Source: Lithospermum erythrorhizon (Eukaryota; Streptophyta; Magnoliopsida; Boraginales; Boraginaceae). From it: a DNA stretch of 64,000 bases. Numbering within the stretch: position 1 is the stretch's first letter; every line of letters begins with the position of its first letter. The DNA lies in NCBI GenBank assembly GCA_019722365.1, contig JADFUC010001283.1:62001-126000 (forward strand). The letters are read 5' to 3'. Shown here in pieces: positions 1 to 11,997 of the stretch. Below the pieces are notes generated by a model that saw only the letters and a program-made list of their open reading frames with translations, ran no database searches and was not told where the DNA came from. The position numbers and the translations under genes were made by a program.

Positions 1-204
1 TTAGAACATGAATAATTATCAATTGTGGCCTGGTTTCAGATTTTGTGTGTTGATATTAGTCAGTCTTGGAGGTTCTATGTTTTCTGAGCTCATCACACAC
101 ATAAAGAGTTCTTATTTTTCCCTTGAGTAATTTAGCATGCATAAGGTGATTATGTATTCATGTTTCCAGGTACTACTTCACTCCTTTGTTCTTGTGATTT
201 TGAA

Positions 205-3128
205 CTTCAATCGATCCTTTTGGATTGCTCTTGAGGCCTTTAAAAACCATTGCAATAAGATCTGGTGATGTTTATTATTGAGTGTCCATAACAAATATTC
301 ATACCCAGGCTGTCCATAAAGACACTTTGATGCAGCACCATGTTGCACTTCCTCCAGAATGCAATGGGAAAAGGTTACCCTACATTGCACCAGCTGGTCA
401 ATATTCGTTCAAGGTTTGCCCATAACACCTTTTCATTTCCCCATCGTTCTAGTTTGTGATGTACAACCAATATAAAACCTGTTCAACAACTGCTCCTGTT
501 TTCTAGTTCATTTAAAGCCCCATTTGTTTCAGCCTTGAGGAGAGGAGAAGGAAAATTTTAAGATTTCAGTAGAAAATAAAAATGAACTGAACCTCATTTC
601 TTTTCCTTCACTCTCAGCTTTCTAATCTTAAGCAAAACATGGTGTTAGAGACACCAAAAATAATAGGAGTAAATGACGGCTGACCTTAAGCGAGCTCCTT
701 TTGCACAGTAGTCATATTTTTCGCTTTCAGTAGCTCTGTTTTCTTTGACTTCTGTGTCAGAGTCCTTCTCCATCTCTAAGCACCCTTTTCTTCTTCTTAT
801 TCTTATTATTGACATCTCTTCAATATCTTGCCAGGATACTGTTCTCGGAAGTTAGAGTTTCAGAGTGTGAAAAAACAATTTACCATGCTTCAGGCTATTA
901 ACTATATACACTCATCGGTATTTTTTATAAAAAAATTGAAGCGAGTTCTTAATGTATTGGCCAGGGGATTCTTAGGAAATTTATTGTGTCTGTCTCTCCA
1001 GACTTGGCCTGTACGTACACCTAGGCCTGTTGCTTCAAAACTTGCTGGAATACACCTCTCCTGACTGGACAAGTGACTAATAAGTGATGTTGTGTTACAG
1101 TAACTTTTTTTGTTGTTAAAATATTACTTGTGCATTGATCATGCTAATTGCAGTTTTCATGTTGATGTAGTGTGTTCTTGATGCTCTCTTCCCTTCAGTG
1201 CTTGGTGGTACTTGTGCCATTCCTGGTGCTTTTGGGTGTGGGAAAACAGTTATCAGTCAGGCCCTGTCAAAGGTGAACTTCTTGCATGTGCTTTGGGATT
1301 TCTTTTCTTTTTCGAGCCTGACTGCTGCTGGTCTTTGAATTGTGATTCCTTTTCTAATATATTATGTTTGTTTTGATGTGTGATCCAGTATTTTAACTCC
1401 GATACAGTGGTGTATGTTGGTTGTGGTGAAAGAGGAAACGAAATGGCTGAGGTTAGAAGTACTTTAATTTTTTTAAGTTAAATCTTACTCAATCATCTCC
1501 AACTTGTGTAAACCAGATTTCCAAATCTTACACTGCTAATTTTGTTTAAACCATAATCACATACTGATAGACAAGTAGCATGCTGTATGGGTTGCATCTA
1601 TAATCACATCACAAGGCAGCACGTGCTGCTTTTAATCATTGATCTTCCCTCATAATAACTTAATCTCATCTGCTACTCTGGCTATGATATTTCAGGAATT
1701 ACTATTGCTGAATATTTTAGAGACATGGGCTACAATGTCAGATTCAACATCACGTTGGGCAGAAGCTTTGAGAGAAATTTCAGGTCGATTGGTAAGTGTG
1801 CCACTTCTGTTGTCAAAAGAACTAAACAAGGACAGCAAGCACATATCCAAAGCTTTATGCTTCATATTTTTTGTCATAAGATGCATTTGGTTTATTCATA
1901 TGCTTATTTTATTCCTTCCCGTTCATGCAGGCAGAGATGCCGGCAGACAGTGGATACCCTGCTTATTTGGCTGCTCGTTTAGCATCTTTCTATGAGCGTG
2001 CCGGAAAAGTTAAATGCCTTGGTGGGCCAGAGAGAAATGGAAGTGTGACAATTGTTGGTGCTGTTTCTCCCCCAGGTGGAGATTTCTCAGATCCTGTAAC
2101 ATCTGCTACACTAAGTATTGTTCAGGTAAGACAGCAAGGAGCTCCACTTAATTACATAGATTATTGGTTGAAACTGGCACAACGGAAGCATTTCCCATCT
2201 GTCAATTGGCTTATATCATACTCCAAGTACTCTACGGTGTGTGTATTGCAAGTTTGATACTGAATCTATCTCTTTTACTTTCCCTTGAGCTCGGTGATTT
2301 CCTCCTCTTGTCAACTAATGTAGTTGCGTTTCTTTGTAGGCTCTGGAGTCCTTTTATGATAAGTTTGATTCAGATTTTATAGAAATCAGGACTAAAGCTC
2401 GTGAAGTACTACAGAGAGAAGATGATTTGAATGAAATTGTACAGGTATGAGATTCTACAACTTGATTTTGATTCGCCTCGGCCAGATTGTGCAGACTTGG
2501 ATATACACTAATGTGATAGGTTTCTGCCAGATTTGTAGTGTCATTACTACAATCATTTACTTTCTATAAACAATAGATATTTGCATCTGGGATTTCTTGA
2601 GGATTGATTATTTTTCCAGTTACTGAATAAGTCCTTTTCTTTACAGCTTGTAGGGAAGGATGCTTTAGCTGAAACAGATAAAATCACCTTAGAAACTGCA
2701 AAGCTTTTGAGGGAGGATTATCTTGCACAGAATGCATTCACTCCGTAAGTTCCTTTTCTTGCAAATTGCAAATCTTTTTTTCAGTATTGTTACAGCTATG
2801 ATAAGTTCTGCCCTTTCTACAAGTCGGTTTGGATGATGCGCAACATTATCCATTTTTACAATTTGCCAAACCAGGTTGGTTCTTCAGTCTCATTTTTTTC
2901 TTCGCTTCCTTGAATTTATAGACCTGGTGTATTTTTTCGAATCTCATAGAAGGAATACAATTGCATTTCCTGATATTTTTCATCTCTTAGTTGCTCGAAT
3001 AATATGTGACTTTTCATGTGCAGGGTGTGGAGCGGGGAGCTGGAATGGATGGGGAAAAGATAACCTACACCCTTATCAAGCATAAACTGGGGGATCTGTT
3101 CTACCGTTTGGTGCAGCCTAGAGGATGA
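205..3128 (+). pseudogene. VHA-A: V-type proton ATPase catalytic subunit A, decayed intron-containing copy
   Basis: The intact protein is the ATP-hydrolysing A subunit of the V1 sector on vacuolar and trans-Golgi membranes. Recognisable exons lie at about 320-413, 835-893, 1002-1073, 1171-1272 (Walker A GAFGCGKT), 1389-1451 ([13 protein letters not shown]), 1696-1791, 1931-2125 ([16 protein letters not shown]), about 2168-2236, 2340-2444, 2647-2744, 2796-2874 and 3024-3128. Most keep GT-AG borders, so this is a duplicated gene and not a processed copy. It is broken many times: three one-base insertions near 359-385, a two-base gain near 851, a GC in place of the GT donor after 893, a one-base loss near 1047, no exon between 1451 and 1696 for the stretch that starts VLMDFPQ, about 11 bases missing at 1739, and loss of most of the last ~37 codons before a premature stop at 3126-3128. 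The N-terminal half is absent or lies left of the window. A functional copy presumably exists elsewhere. Confidence 0.9.
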
Positions 3129-4001
3129 AACTCGATGATTTGCATACCTAGCTATGTGGTCTGAAGGATGATCTCTAATTTGCTTTATCGTGTGAACTGC
3201 GAATTGAGGTGTACGTTTTGCCTAAGTCACCCCCTCCCCCTTTTCTCCTTTGTAGCTATGTCGTTATGTATATGTTGAAAAACCTTTGTTCTCTCTGGCA
3301 AGAATAAGAAGAATGGAAAAGTTATGATTGGTTCTTATTTGTGTGAGGAATAAAGTTGTAAACATATACTTTCATGTGGAAGTACAAATGGTTTCTATGG
3401 TTTATGACATTTCTCTCAAGTTCGTAGGTGGGTTTTGATTTTTGCCTTGAAACAATTAATACTCCGTATTACATTCTAATCTCTCATTTTTATTCTTCAT
3501 TTTACGAAAAATTATACAATTATGGAATAATTAATTAATATCAAGGTATAAATTTCATTTCACACTAAAAATTGGGTTCAATTATCAATTGGTCGAGTGT
3601 AAAATGGTAATTTCTTACTCCGTATTACTTTTGTAAAAACCAGCATGATGGTTTTACGTGCACAGTGGCATGAGTAGGAATAATGCATTGGGTTGCATTA
3701 GAGAACGAAATAAGCCAAGAACTGACACATACACCCTGAAAGATTATATTATTGATCAAGCATTATTGTTACTGTGCAATAAATTCTTGAAGTTTTGCTG
3801 TCATGCTTCTTTACCATTACTTTCTTCTGTTACTCAACAGGAATGTGCTTCATTGTGTGGTGAACGATGATGGATCAAAGATAATAAAGATGCATGATGA
3901 CGCTTTATTGAGTCAAAAATGAATGGAATCCAAGAGGTCTAGGTTGAGAAAGACGGAACACAAGAAATGTACTATCATTCATTTCATTGGTCTCTTTATG
4001 G
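3129..4001. other. Intergenic; start probably old VHA-A 3' UTR
   Basis: The first 250 bases or so follow the broken last VHA-A exon without a break and include a polyadenylation-like AATAAA near 3349, so they are probably former 3' UTR. After that the sequence is AT-rich with no coding similarity I recognise. Confidence 0.5.
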
Positions 4002-4110
4002 TTTCCTTTCTTAATCCGGATGGGTAGCATCATTATTTTTTCCTTTCTTAATTCGGATGAGTAGCATCATTATTTTTTCTTAATTCGGATGGGTAACATC
4101 ATTATTTTTA
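4002..4110. repeat. Three-copy tandem repeat, 32-37 bp unit
   Basis: Copies start near 4002, 4039 and 4075. Each contains a CTTAATTCGGATG-like core followed by GGGTAGCATCATTATTTT with a few substitutions. The third copy lacks about five bases of the CCTTT lead. It is a small local minisatellite with no gene in it. Confidence 0.85.
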
Positions 4111-6526
4111 GAGGTGGGATCTTTTGTTGTTCGATATAAAAGATGGGTTCCGATCCGATAATAGTTTAGTTGCAAGTTGTTGGTTAATTAAGTAAAATAG
4201 AATAAATTTTTTTTGTTATATGATCAACTAAATAGGGACGAAGGAAGTATAATGTAAGACATTTCACATCTAGCTAAATGATGGGTTTCGAGTCATTACG
4301 AGATAAGTGTGGAACCATTATTAATCCTCCTTAAAAAGGTGTTTGATAAGTGTTTCATTCGAATAAAAACAAGTTGCAATGGTTTAACCTCGAACTAGAA
4401 CTCTAAGATGTTTGATAAAGTGTTTAAATCAAATCAAAAGTTAATTTCAAGCTAGAACTTTATTATAGGTCATTGAACTATGTTTGATTCAACAATTAAT
4501 TGGACCAATCGGAGTGTTATGAGACTCGAATCAATACCATTCAAATACTCAACAATAGTGGAGTTATGATGTTTTCATTGACTTGTACCATCAACCCTCC
4601 ACATTATTGCGTGCAGTTGAACATTCCTAACCCAAGATATTTTTGCAAGATTTGAAAATTGAAAATGATTCTGTGGCTCCGATCCCTTTGATGATAAAGA
4701 CAATTAAAATCATAAAAAAACCCATCAGAATACCACAAAATATCCCTCCAATGAGATGTACTTTGAACGTCATTAAAAAAAAGCAGTACATAGGTCCCAT
4801 TTTTCATACCAAAATCATTGTCACATTAACATTTTATATACACTAACTCTTTCTTTTTATGACAACGTACAACCGCGGAGGTGATCAATATGTGGCCACG
4901 GTTTTGCCGATAAGTACCACCATCATTCTTATTTTGACACCTTGCTTCCATTTTATTGTAAATTTGACAAAAACATTTTAAAAAATATAGTGTTTTGACA
5001 ATTGTAACATTGATTCTATCATGGTCCAGAATTTTGAGTGTCGCTTTTAAATTTAACGTCAATAATTATATTAACGTGCATCTAATTCGTTCAGACGATA
5101 AAGTTAATTTACTAAGTAAAAAATGTTGTATTTGAAATGTCTTGTAGTCCAATTCATACACTGGTTTCAAATTGTAGTGTGTGAATTAACGTCACATCTA
5201 TGTTCGGTTTTTAAAATGTAAATGGTAATTTTCATATATATTTGATTGTTCCTTCGGCCTCAAGAGAGTATTTTCGATGTGTAAGTTATTATTAGTCCCA
5301 AATTTGATTAAAAACCCCCAATGATAAATGTGATTTTATATTGTATCCACATTATGCGGATTGATTTTTTTCCCTTTCCAATCATATCAAGTAGTTCTAC
5401 AAAGGAGTAGTACTGTATAATAATTGTCATTTTTGTGGTTGGTCTTGACTACTTTTTCATTTCAAAAGATTGTCTCACTGTTTTGGGTTAAATTTTTATA
5501 AATTTTGATAATGAATTAAATTAAATTAGAAAGAAATAATATAGGCGTGTAAGGATCTTTATTAAATTTGTTTGATATATATTTTTGAAATATCGACTTT
5601 TTTATAATTTCGTAGCAAATTAAAGATATTTACGTTTTAAAGTCGTGTGTTGGAGATCGTAAAGTCGGCGTAGACGATTTTTTGAAATAGAATGAGTAAT
5701 TTTTATAGTCGGTTGAGATTTAGCCGCATCATGATATTTCCTGTGAAGGGGGGCCTTGGATTAATTGTAGTATGTGAAGGAATTTAGGCAAACATATTTG
5801 TGTGATAATGATCTTGCACCACATGATTGCACTCTGCATATATTATTTCCAGTGTAGGGACATCACCAATGACGAGGCGGTAACTTCATGGAGATTCCCA
5901 AAACTTGATTTTTTTTCATGGTATAAAATATGGGTCACACAAAGATGCTATGCTTGCTTGTTCGATTAAACCTATGACATTTTAAAAGTTTGCATATGAA
6001 TTATAAAAAAAAGTCATAAATCATACCCGTATTAGTTTTGAATTTTTTTATGATTAACTGTTCAAAATTTAAATTTAATATCTTTTTATATGTTCTATAA
6101 TATTTTATAAACAATATAGTTTTAATCCATATTTAACATTCACTTATTTCAAACAGCATGATTTATTCTTGAATAGTTTTATTTGCCCCTCTTATTAGTT
6201 ATTACCTCCAACTATAATGTTTTCTTGTAATCTCACCCGCATGGCCAGATAGCTCTAGGCCTCTAGTATACTAGTATAGGTTACAAGTAGATGGCAATTT
6301 ATTCATAACAATATGATTGAGAAAACCAGATAAGAATGACATACAGCAGTACTTCTACGTTCTAAAATATTAATAAAATGTAAATGCATTCTGCTTGTAA
6401 ATATCTATACTTAAAACATTTAAGCTAATATAATAGACAAAGTAATGAATTATTTACATAAATTGATAAATTATACCCTTGATTTATTTTATAATTCATT
6501 TTGTTCATAGTTATATGATTTCTTAT
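4111..6526. other. Intergenic, nothing recognised
   Basis: AT-rich sequence whose short open frames (up to about 78 codons) show no domain, conserved motif or splice structure. A possible lone MITE end (GGGACGAAGGAAGTA) lies near 4238, but I could not find its partner. Confidence 0.6.
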
Positions 6527-6620
6527 ATTTTTTTAATAATATAATTATAATAATAGATTTAAAAGTTTATTACCATACAACTCTATTTTTTAATAATATA
6601 ATTATAATAATAGATTTAAA
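6527..6620. repeat. Direct repeat of about 36 bp
   Basis: Positions 6527-6563 and 6585-6620 are the same AT-rich segment (core AATAATATAATTATAATAAT) and differ by one T in a T run. They are separated by 21 bases. This looks like a recent local duplication in AT-rich DNA. Confidence 0.85.
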
Positions 6621-9600
6621 TTTTTTTTTGTCTACTTCATCATTTTAGGTAAAAGAAAGCATCTTATGTTATTTATTTATTTTTAGAAAATATTAATTTT
6701 TTAATAAAAATACACATTATTTTATTTTATTTATTATTAAAAAAACATCATTCTCGATTGATGATTAGTAGTATAAATTGTCATAATTTGTTATTCAATT
6801 GTATTTTATGTATTGTTTTAATATTTTAATTGATGATTATGCCGATAATATTTCTGCAGCAAAATTGAATAATATCGAAGATATTTTATGAAATTATGAT
6901 TTAACGCGTATGAAATAGTGAAAGAGGCAGCGCGATAAATGTCGTTGTCCAAATGTGAAATATTTGAATGAATTACGTTGAAAAGCAAGGAAATAAAGAT
7001 GGCATACACGCTATAATTTTTAATAAATGTGAATAACAACTTAACGGTCTTTTTATGCATTTTTTTAATTAAAGTTAATCTCCGTAGTGTATATCGATTA
7101 GTATTACTTGATATGAAAACTTTAAAATTTTACGGTATAAATAATAATTTTAATATAAAATGTCGCTTGAGAAGTCATTCGAATAGAAGGTACCGAGTCT
7201 GCGATTTATTACGTCAGATGTTAAATCATAAGTGAGTTATATATACACATAATATACATATTCATGCATGTATTTTAAGACTATAATTTCATAAATATAA
7301 AGTGAAAACCATCTTTCTTATTTAGTTTACTAATCGTCTATTAAATAGTATTGAATTTTTAAATTTTACGTCGATATATTGAATTTAAGCTAGCTAATTT
7401 ATTATTGCATCTATAGTTGATAATGATCATATTACTACACATTGATAATATTTAACAATTGAATTTTTATTTAAGAAGATAGAAAACATTGATAATAATC
7501 ATATTGTTACGCATTTTGTATCGAAAAAATATTTAACTCTACAATTGAATTTTTGAAATTCTCATTTTCATTTCTTCTTATAAAAAGGATCGATCCTGTC
7601 GTGACCCCACATTAAATATGTCAAATTATATGTATTTGTCACAATAAATTAAGTATTAATTATGGCGAATAATAAGTGTTCCCTACTTCCCCATATAGCA
7701 TTATATATAACTGACGTTATTTAATTTGGAGCCATATGTTTTGGATGTTTCTATAGTATCCAAAAACGGAGATGGGTCACTCTCTATTTTGGGAAAGCAA
7801 GTTAACCTGAGGAAAAAACTCGGTGGATGATGATGACACGGTCAAATGCTGACACGTGGTGGTGCTTACACCCTTGACTATTTCAATTTCATGGTAGGGA
7901 ATTGGTTTGGTGGTGTCCCATCTTCTTGTTGAAATATAAGCTCCATGTAAATGAATGGTGTTTGTTAGTGCAATTACTACAATCATTTGATTTTTTTAAA
8001 AATCAATCTTTGTCATATATTTAATTCTGGAGATTCTAATAATTTGAACTTGATTGGATGCTAGTGCTATGAATGGATGGAGTAACCTAAAACTTGGTTG
8101 GTACAGACTCGACATCCCCTCCAAAGACTTAACGAGTCATACTCAAGTATCACTTTATACCCGATACCCGATCGAATTTACTCTAACCTGCTCGACCAAA
8201 TACCGGATCATGTTTAAAAAAATTCATAATGTAGATAATTTAAAAACAAATTTATCAATAATATTATAAACGTAACGAGCAACTTGATACCCACTCGATA
8301 TTCGATCCAAAATACTCCACTCAAAACCCATTCAAAGGCTTAACGAGTGGGTACAATCTCTTACTCAATATCAAAAATAACTAAGTAATTATTACCTGAC
8401 TCGATAATGTACTTATTGTTGGATTTCAAATAATACTAATTGAATATACTCCATGTAGATTACGAGATTACTATTATTTGTGAGATTACTCTAGTACATC
8501 ACCATGCATAACAACTAATGCTGATTTGGGAAATTCTTAAAACAGTACATTAATTGTCACTATAACCAATGTATGTATGTACGTATGAACTTAACTTTAA
8601 ATAAGTAATACGAATTATATAATATATTACAAATATTATATTCTAAAACTTTTACAATTTCAATATCTATCGGATAGGGTAATTCGGTATTTGTTCAAAC
8701 TTGACTCGTTAGCAGCCCTATTGTGTACTACACTCTTGTGAACTATTATTATATAAGTGATTAATTAAGATGATAATTCAAAAGTTTTTATTTAAGATCA
8801 AAATATTGATGGGTCTCCAATATCATAATAACAACTTAATTGTTAGCAACGTCGATTGCTATATTACTCCTATTAATTAAGACATGTTTGGTATGAGATA
8901 ACAAATGGGAAGAGGAGAAAAGTATACATGGACATAATTGGTGAAGTAACAAAACAAAGTTATTTTATTCGTGGTCTCATTTTCTAGACATATTTGATTT
9001 TACGTGATGTAAATAGAAATGGAGGGAGTACTATTTTACGTTACTCCTATTTTTCAACTTTTATGGGTAAAATATTAAAATAATATTTTACTATCAAATT
9101 AAATTTTCACCTTAATTGTACATTCACTCATGAAACATGAAGTAGACCTTCAATTTTATCATTATGAGTAGTATATGATCTAAATAAAAGATCATTGCAT
9201 ACATAATCTAGACTTAATCATATATTCCTTGATTAATTGAATTATTTCAACTTCAATAATAGTGCAATTTATATTTTACTAATTTGTTGAAATAATGAAC
9301 TATCATAAAGTGAATGTAGAATTTGGCGTTCTACTGCATCTTGTCAGGTTTAGCAGCGAATAAAATCTACTTTTAAACTTATTTGGCGGGAGGATATCGT
9401 TCGGGATGTCAATTGCGCTTTATGCCATGGCATTAACCGACATTATCTGTGTAGTATTTTTTCATTTCTCTTTATTTATTTCATATATATATAATTATTA
9501 AATATATAATTACTTCCTGACGAATTGATATGAAATTAATTAGAATTTGATAAAATATTTTTTTGAATTTCAAAGCCCATAATATTTTATCTGATAAATA

Positions 9601-11739
9601 ATATTATAATTTTTTTTAAAATAACACACAATATTATTCATCGCTCGAAATTAATGCATACGTAATACTTGAAAGCATATTTTTTAATTGTCAAATAGCC
9701 AACGACTAGGCTATTTATAGAGAGCTCAAAAATTAAAATAGTGGTATAATTTTTTTTTAATATTATAATTATTGTGCAAAAACCATTTTAAAATTGAAGT
9801 GAAAAAAAAAGAGGGGCAATTTGACGCGAGAATTTTTTTTTGTTTTTTTTATTGCATGTGGGACCCACCATTTGGGTGTAAAAAAAAATGGGATCAAATA
9901 TTAATTTCGGATCCATTAAATATTAGAATTTAATATCAATTTTATACTAACTGAGTGTCGAATGATAAAACTCTTGCTTAGCACAAGTAATCTTTTTGGC
10001 TGGCAGAGGCCTAACAAATGGCATGTGTCTTGTGATGAGAGAAAATCAGAGGTCTATAGAGGAGGGCAGAGGCATTGAACAGTTCGAGGGGGACGAGGTT
10101 TAGTGGACAGAGATAAAGCTTGAGTATAATATTGACAAATTGTCAAGTATTGAAAAGACAAGGAACACTAATGAAAGAGACTGGTGGGGCTGCTACCACA
10201 TGAAATATCGAAGTGTGAACCATTGATCAATGGTTTCCTTCTTTCTTCCTCTTGTTCAAGCCTCACAAAACAAAATATACTCCCTCAATTAGGGGGTGGA
10301 CCATGGTTATGTAATTTATGCCTATGGGCTATGGCTACTCCTAAAGTTTTACATATGTTATTTTGGACCATTTTATTTTTTTAAAGATGAAGGTATTTGG
10401 AGTATAACATTCGACTCCGCGAACTTGTAGAAATAATATTTTTTCTACCAATGATAATTAGCTTTATTGTCTTTGTTAATTTACGTGTACAATTACTCCG
10501 TACTACTTATTTGGTAAAAGGTTTAAAAAACAAATTCAATTATACAACTTTATAATTATTTTTGCCCTCGATCCTTTTTGTTTGGAATGTTGATATATAA
10601 AAAATTAATAAAATTTGATTTCAAATTACATTTATTATTTTTCCTACACTTCATTCTCTCATACTTTTATCTAAAGAGAACCTAATTTGATTTTTTCTTT
10701 CAAATGACTAAAACTCTTGAACAAAAATCGATGGAGGAGAAAAGTTGAAGGGTTGCATCTCCATTTGGTGGCACTGTTTTAATTAGTTAATGAAAATTTG
10801 ATAATTACTACAAATAATTGGGATGTACTATATCATTATTATATAATACTTTAATATTTTTCATTGTGTGATTTATTTTAAAATTAAGAATTGAATATGT
10901 AATTTAAAAGTGCTTAAAATGGTTTTTTACCCGTGGTTTAATAAAATTAAGTGTTATTAAGCGCGGCCTCTGTAAAGTGCTTGAATTGATTTAAATATTT
11001 CTCTACTTGAGAAATCTATTCTTGGCAGAGACCATGTAGGCTGGAATTTCCGCAGTGGTCTTTGGGAAAATTGATGGCTTGACCCTGAAAGTCCCGTATA
11101 GTAGGTACGGAGTGTCTGAAACTAAAAATAGGCTTCCCACGTTTGCCCAGGTTAAAATTAGTAATACTCCATATACCAGAAATAGTGGTAAATCTAAAGA
11201 AAATTCTTGTTTGAAATAAGTGATTTGATTTTTGATAAACTTTATGCGGTGAGAATTTACAAAATTACTTATCGTCGTTAACTTTATTTTTAAAACTTTT
11301 AGATTAGTTAATAATCTTTGTCACTTTGTGAAATTATGGAAACTTTATTATTTTTATTCGTTTCGTAATAAATCAATTTTAAAATAATTATTTGTTTTTG
11401 CGTGAGGAGGGAGTATACGATATCGTATGTAATTACATCGAGGAAAAAAAGATAGAAACTAATTTAATTTTGGGATAGGTGTGGGGTCCTTAAACCATGT
11501 CATTTATATTGAACCCAACAAGACAAAATCTTTTGGTAAAATTATTTTTGAAGTTTCAACAAGTATCTTAGACCTCACAAGCCACAACCAACAAGTCCTA
11601 AAAGTAAGTCGGATAACACTAGCTACGCTTGTTGACTATTTAACACCTCACAATTTCATTACTAATTCCATGTGGTTATGTTTTCAAAACTCCTCTCCAC
11701 AGTTCACCATACTCTCCCCATTTCTCATACCATATTCAC

Positions 11740-11742
<3 letters not shown>
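6621..11742. other. Intergenic, AT-rich, possible old transposon debris
   Basis: No gene is visible. 8090-8720 is less AT-rich and carries scattered ACTCG, GATACCCG and TCGGATA words, including CTTAACGAGT near 8128 and 8338. That resembles the subterminal regions of some plant DNA transposons, but I could not define ends. A G-box-like ACACGTGG lies near 7852 with no recognisable gene beside it. A GGAGGGAGTA word at 9016 may be an orphan Stowaway end. Confidence 0.5.

Positions 11743-11778
<36 letters not shown>
11743..11778 (+). repeat. (CT)18 microsatellite in the BBX gene promoter
   Basis: A perfect run of 18 CT units lies about 220 bp before the BBX start codon. Pyrimidine-rich tracts are common in plant core promoters and 5' UTRs, so it may be part of the promoter and likely varies in length between individuals. 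Confidence 0.95.
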
Positions 11779-11780
<2 letters not shown>

Positions 11781-11784
11781 CACA

Positions 11785-11887
11785 CACGTGTCCTTCTCTC
11801 TGTTCACCGCCTCTAGTTTTACGTTGCTATTTTATTTCCCACAACTTCTTCTTAACGTACCGAAACACCTTCTTCTCTTTATATATA
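11785..11887 (+). promoter_or_regulatory. G-box and TATA box of the BBX gene
   Basis: CACGTG at 11785-11790 is a canonical G-box, the site bound by light-responsive bZIP and bHLH factors such as HY5 and PIFs. TTATATATA at 11879-11887 is a good TATA box, 111 bases before the start codon, which would put transcription start near 11915. That light signalling controls this gene is inference from the motif and from the role of BBX proteins. Confidence 0.65.
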
Positions 11888-11997
11888 CCATTTCTTGATA
11901 ACTCCTTCACCAACTTGAACCAATCTCACTCCCTTTGATTCTTGACCCAAAATTCAAAGTTAAAACTTGGGTTTGTTGAAAAATTCGATCTTTGGAA

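Noticed and set aside
7777..7986. 69-codon minus-strand frame near a G-box-like word
   Set aside because: No homology recognised and no TATA/ATG arrangement that favours it.
11164..11414. Possible MITE between ATACTCC (11164) and GGAGGGAGTA (11405)
   Set aside because: Only about seven terminal bases are complementary and the TA duplication is not clear, so coincidence cannot be excluded.
11481..11938. Plus-strand frames before the BBX gene (111 and 88 codons)
   Set aside because: They cover the CT microsatellite and promoter and encode Leu/Ser runs from CTCTCT; no real protein features.
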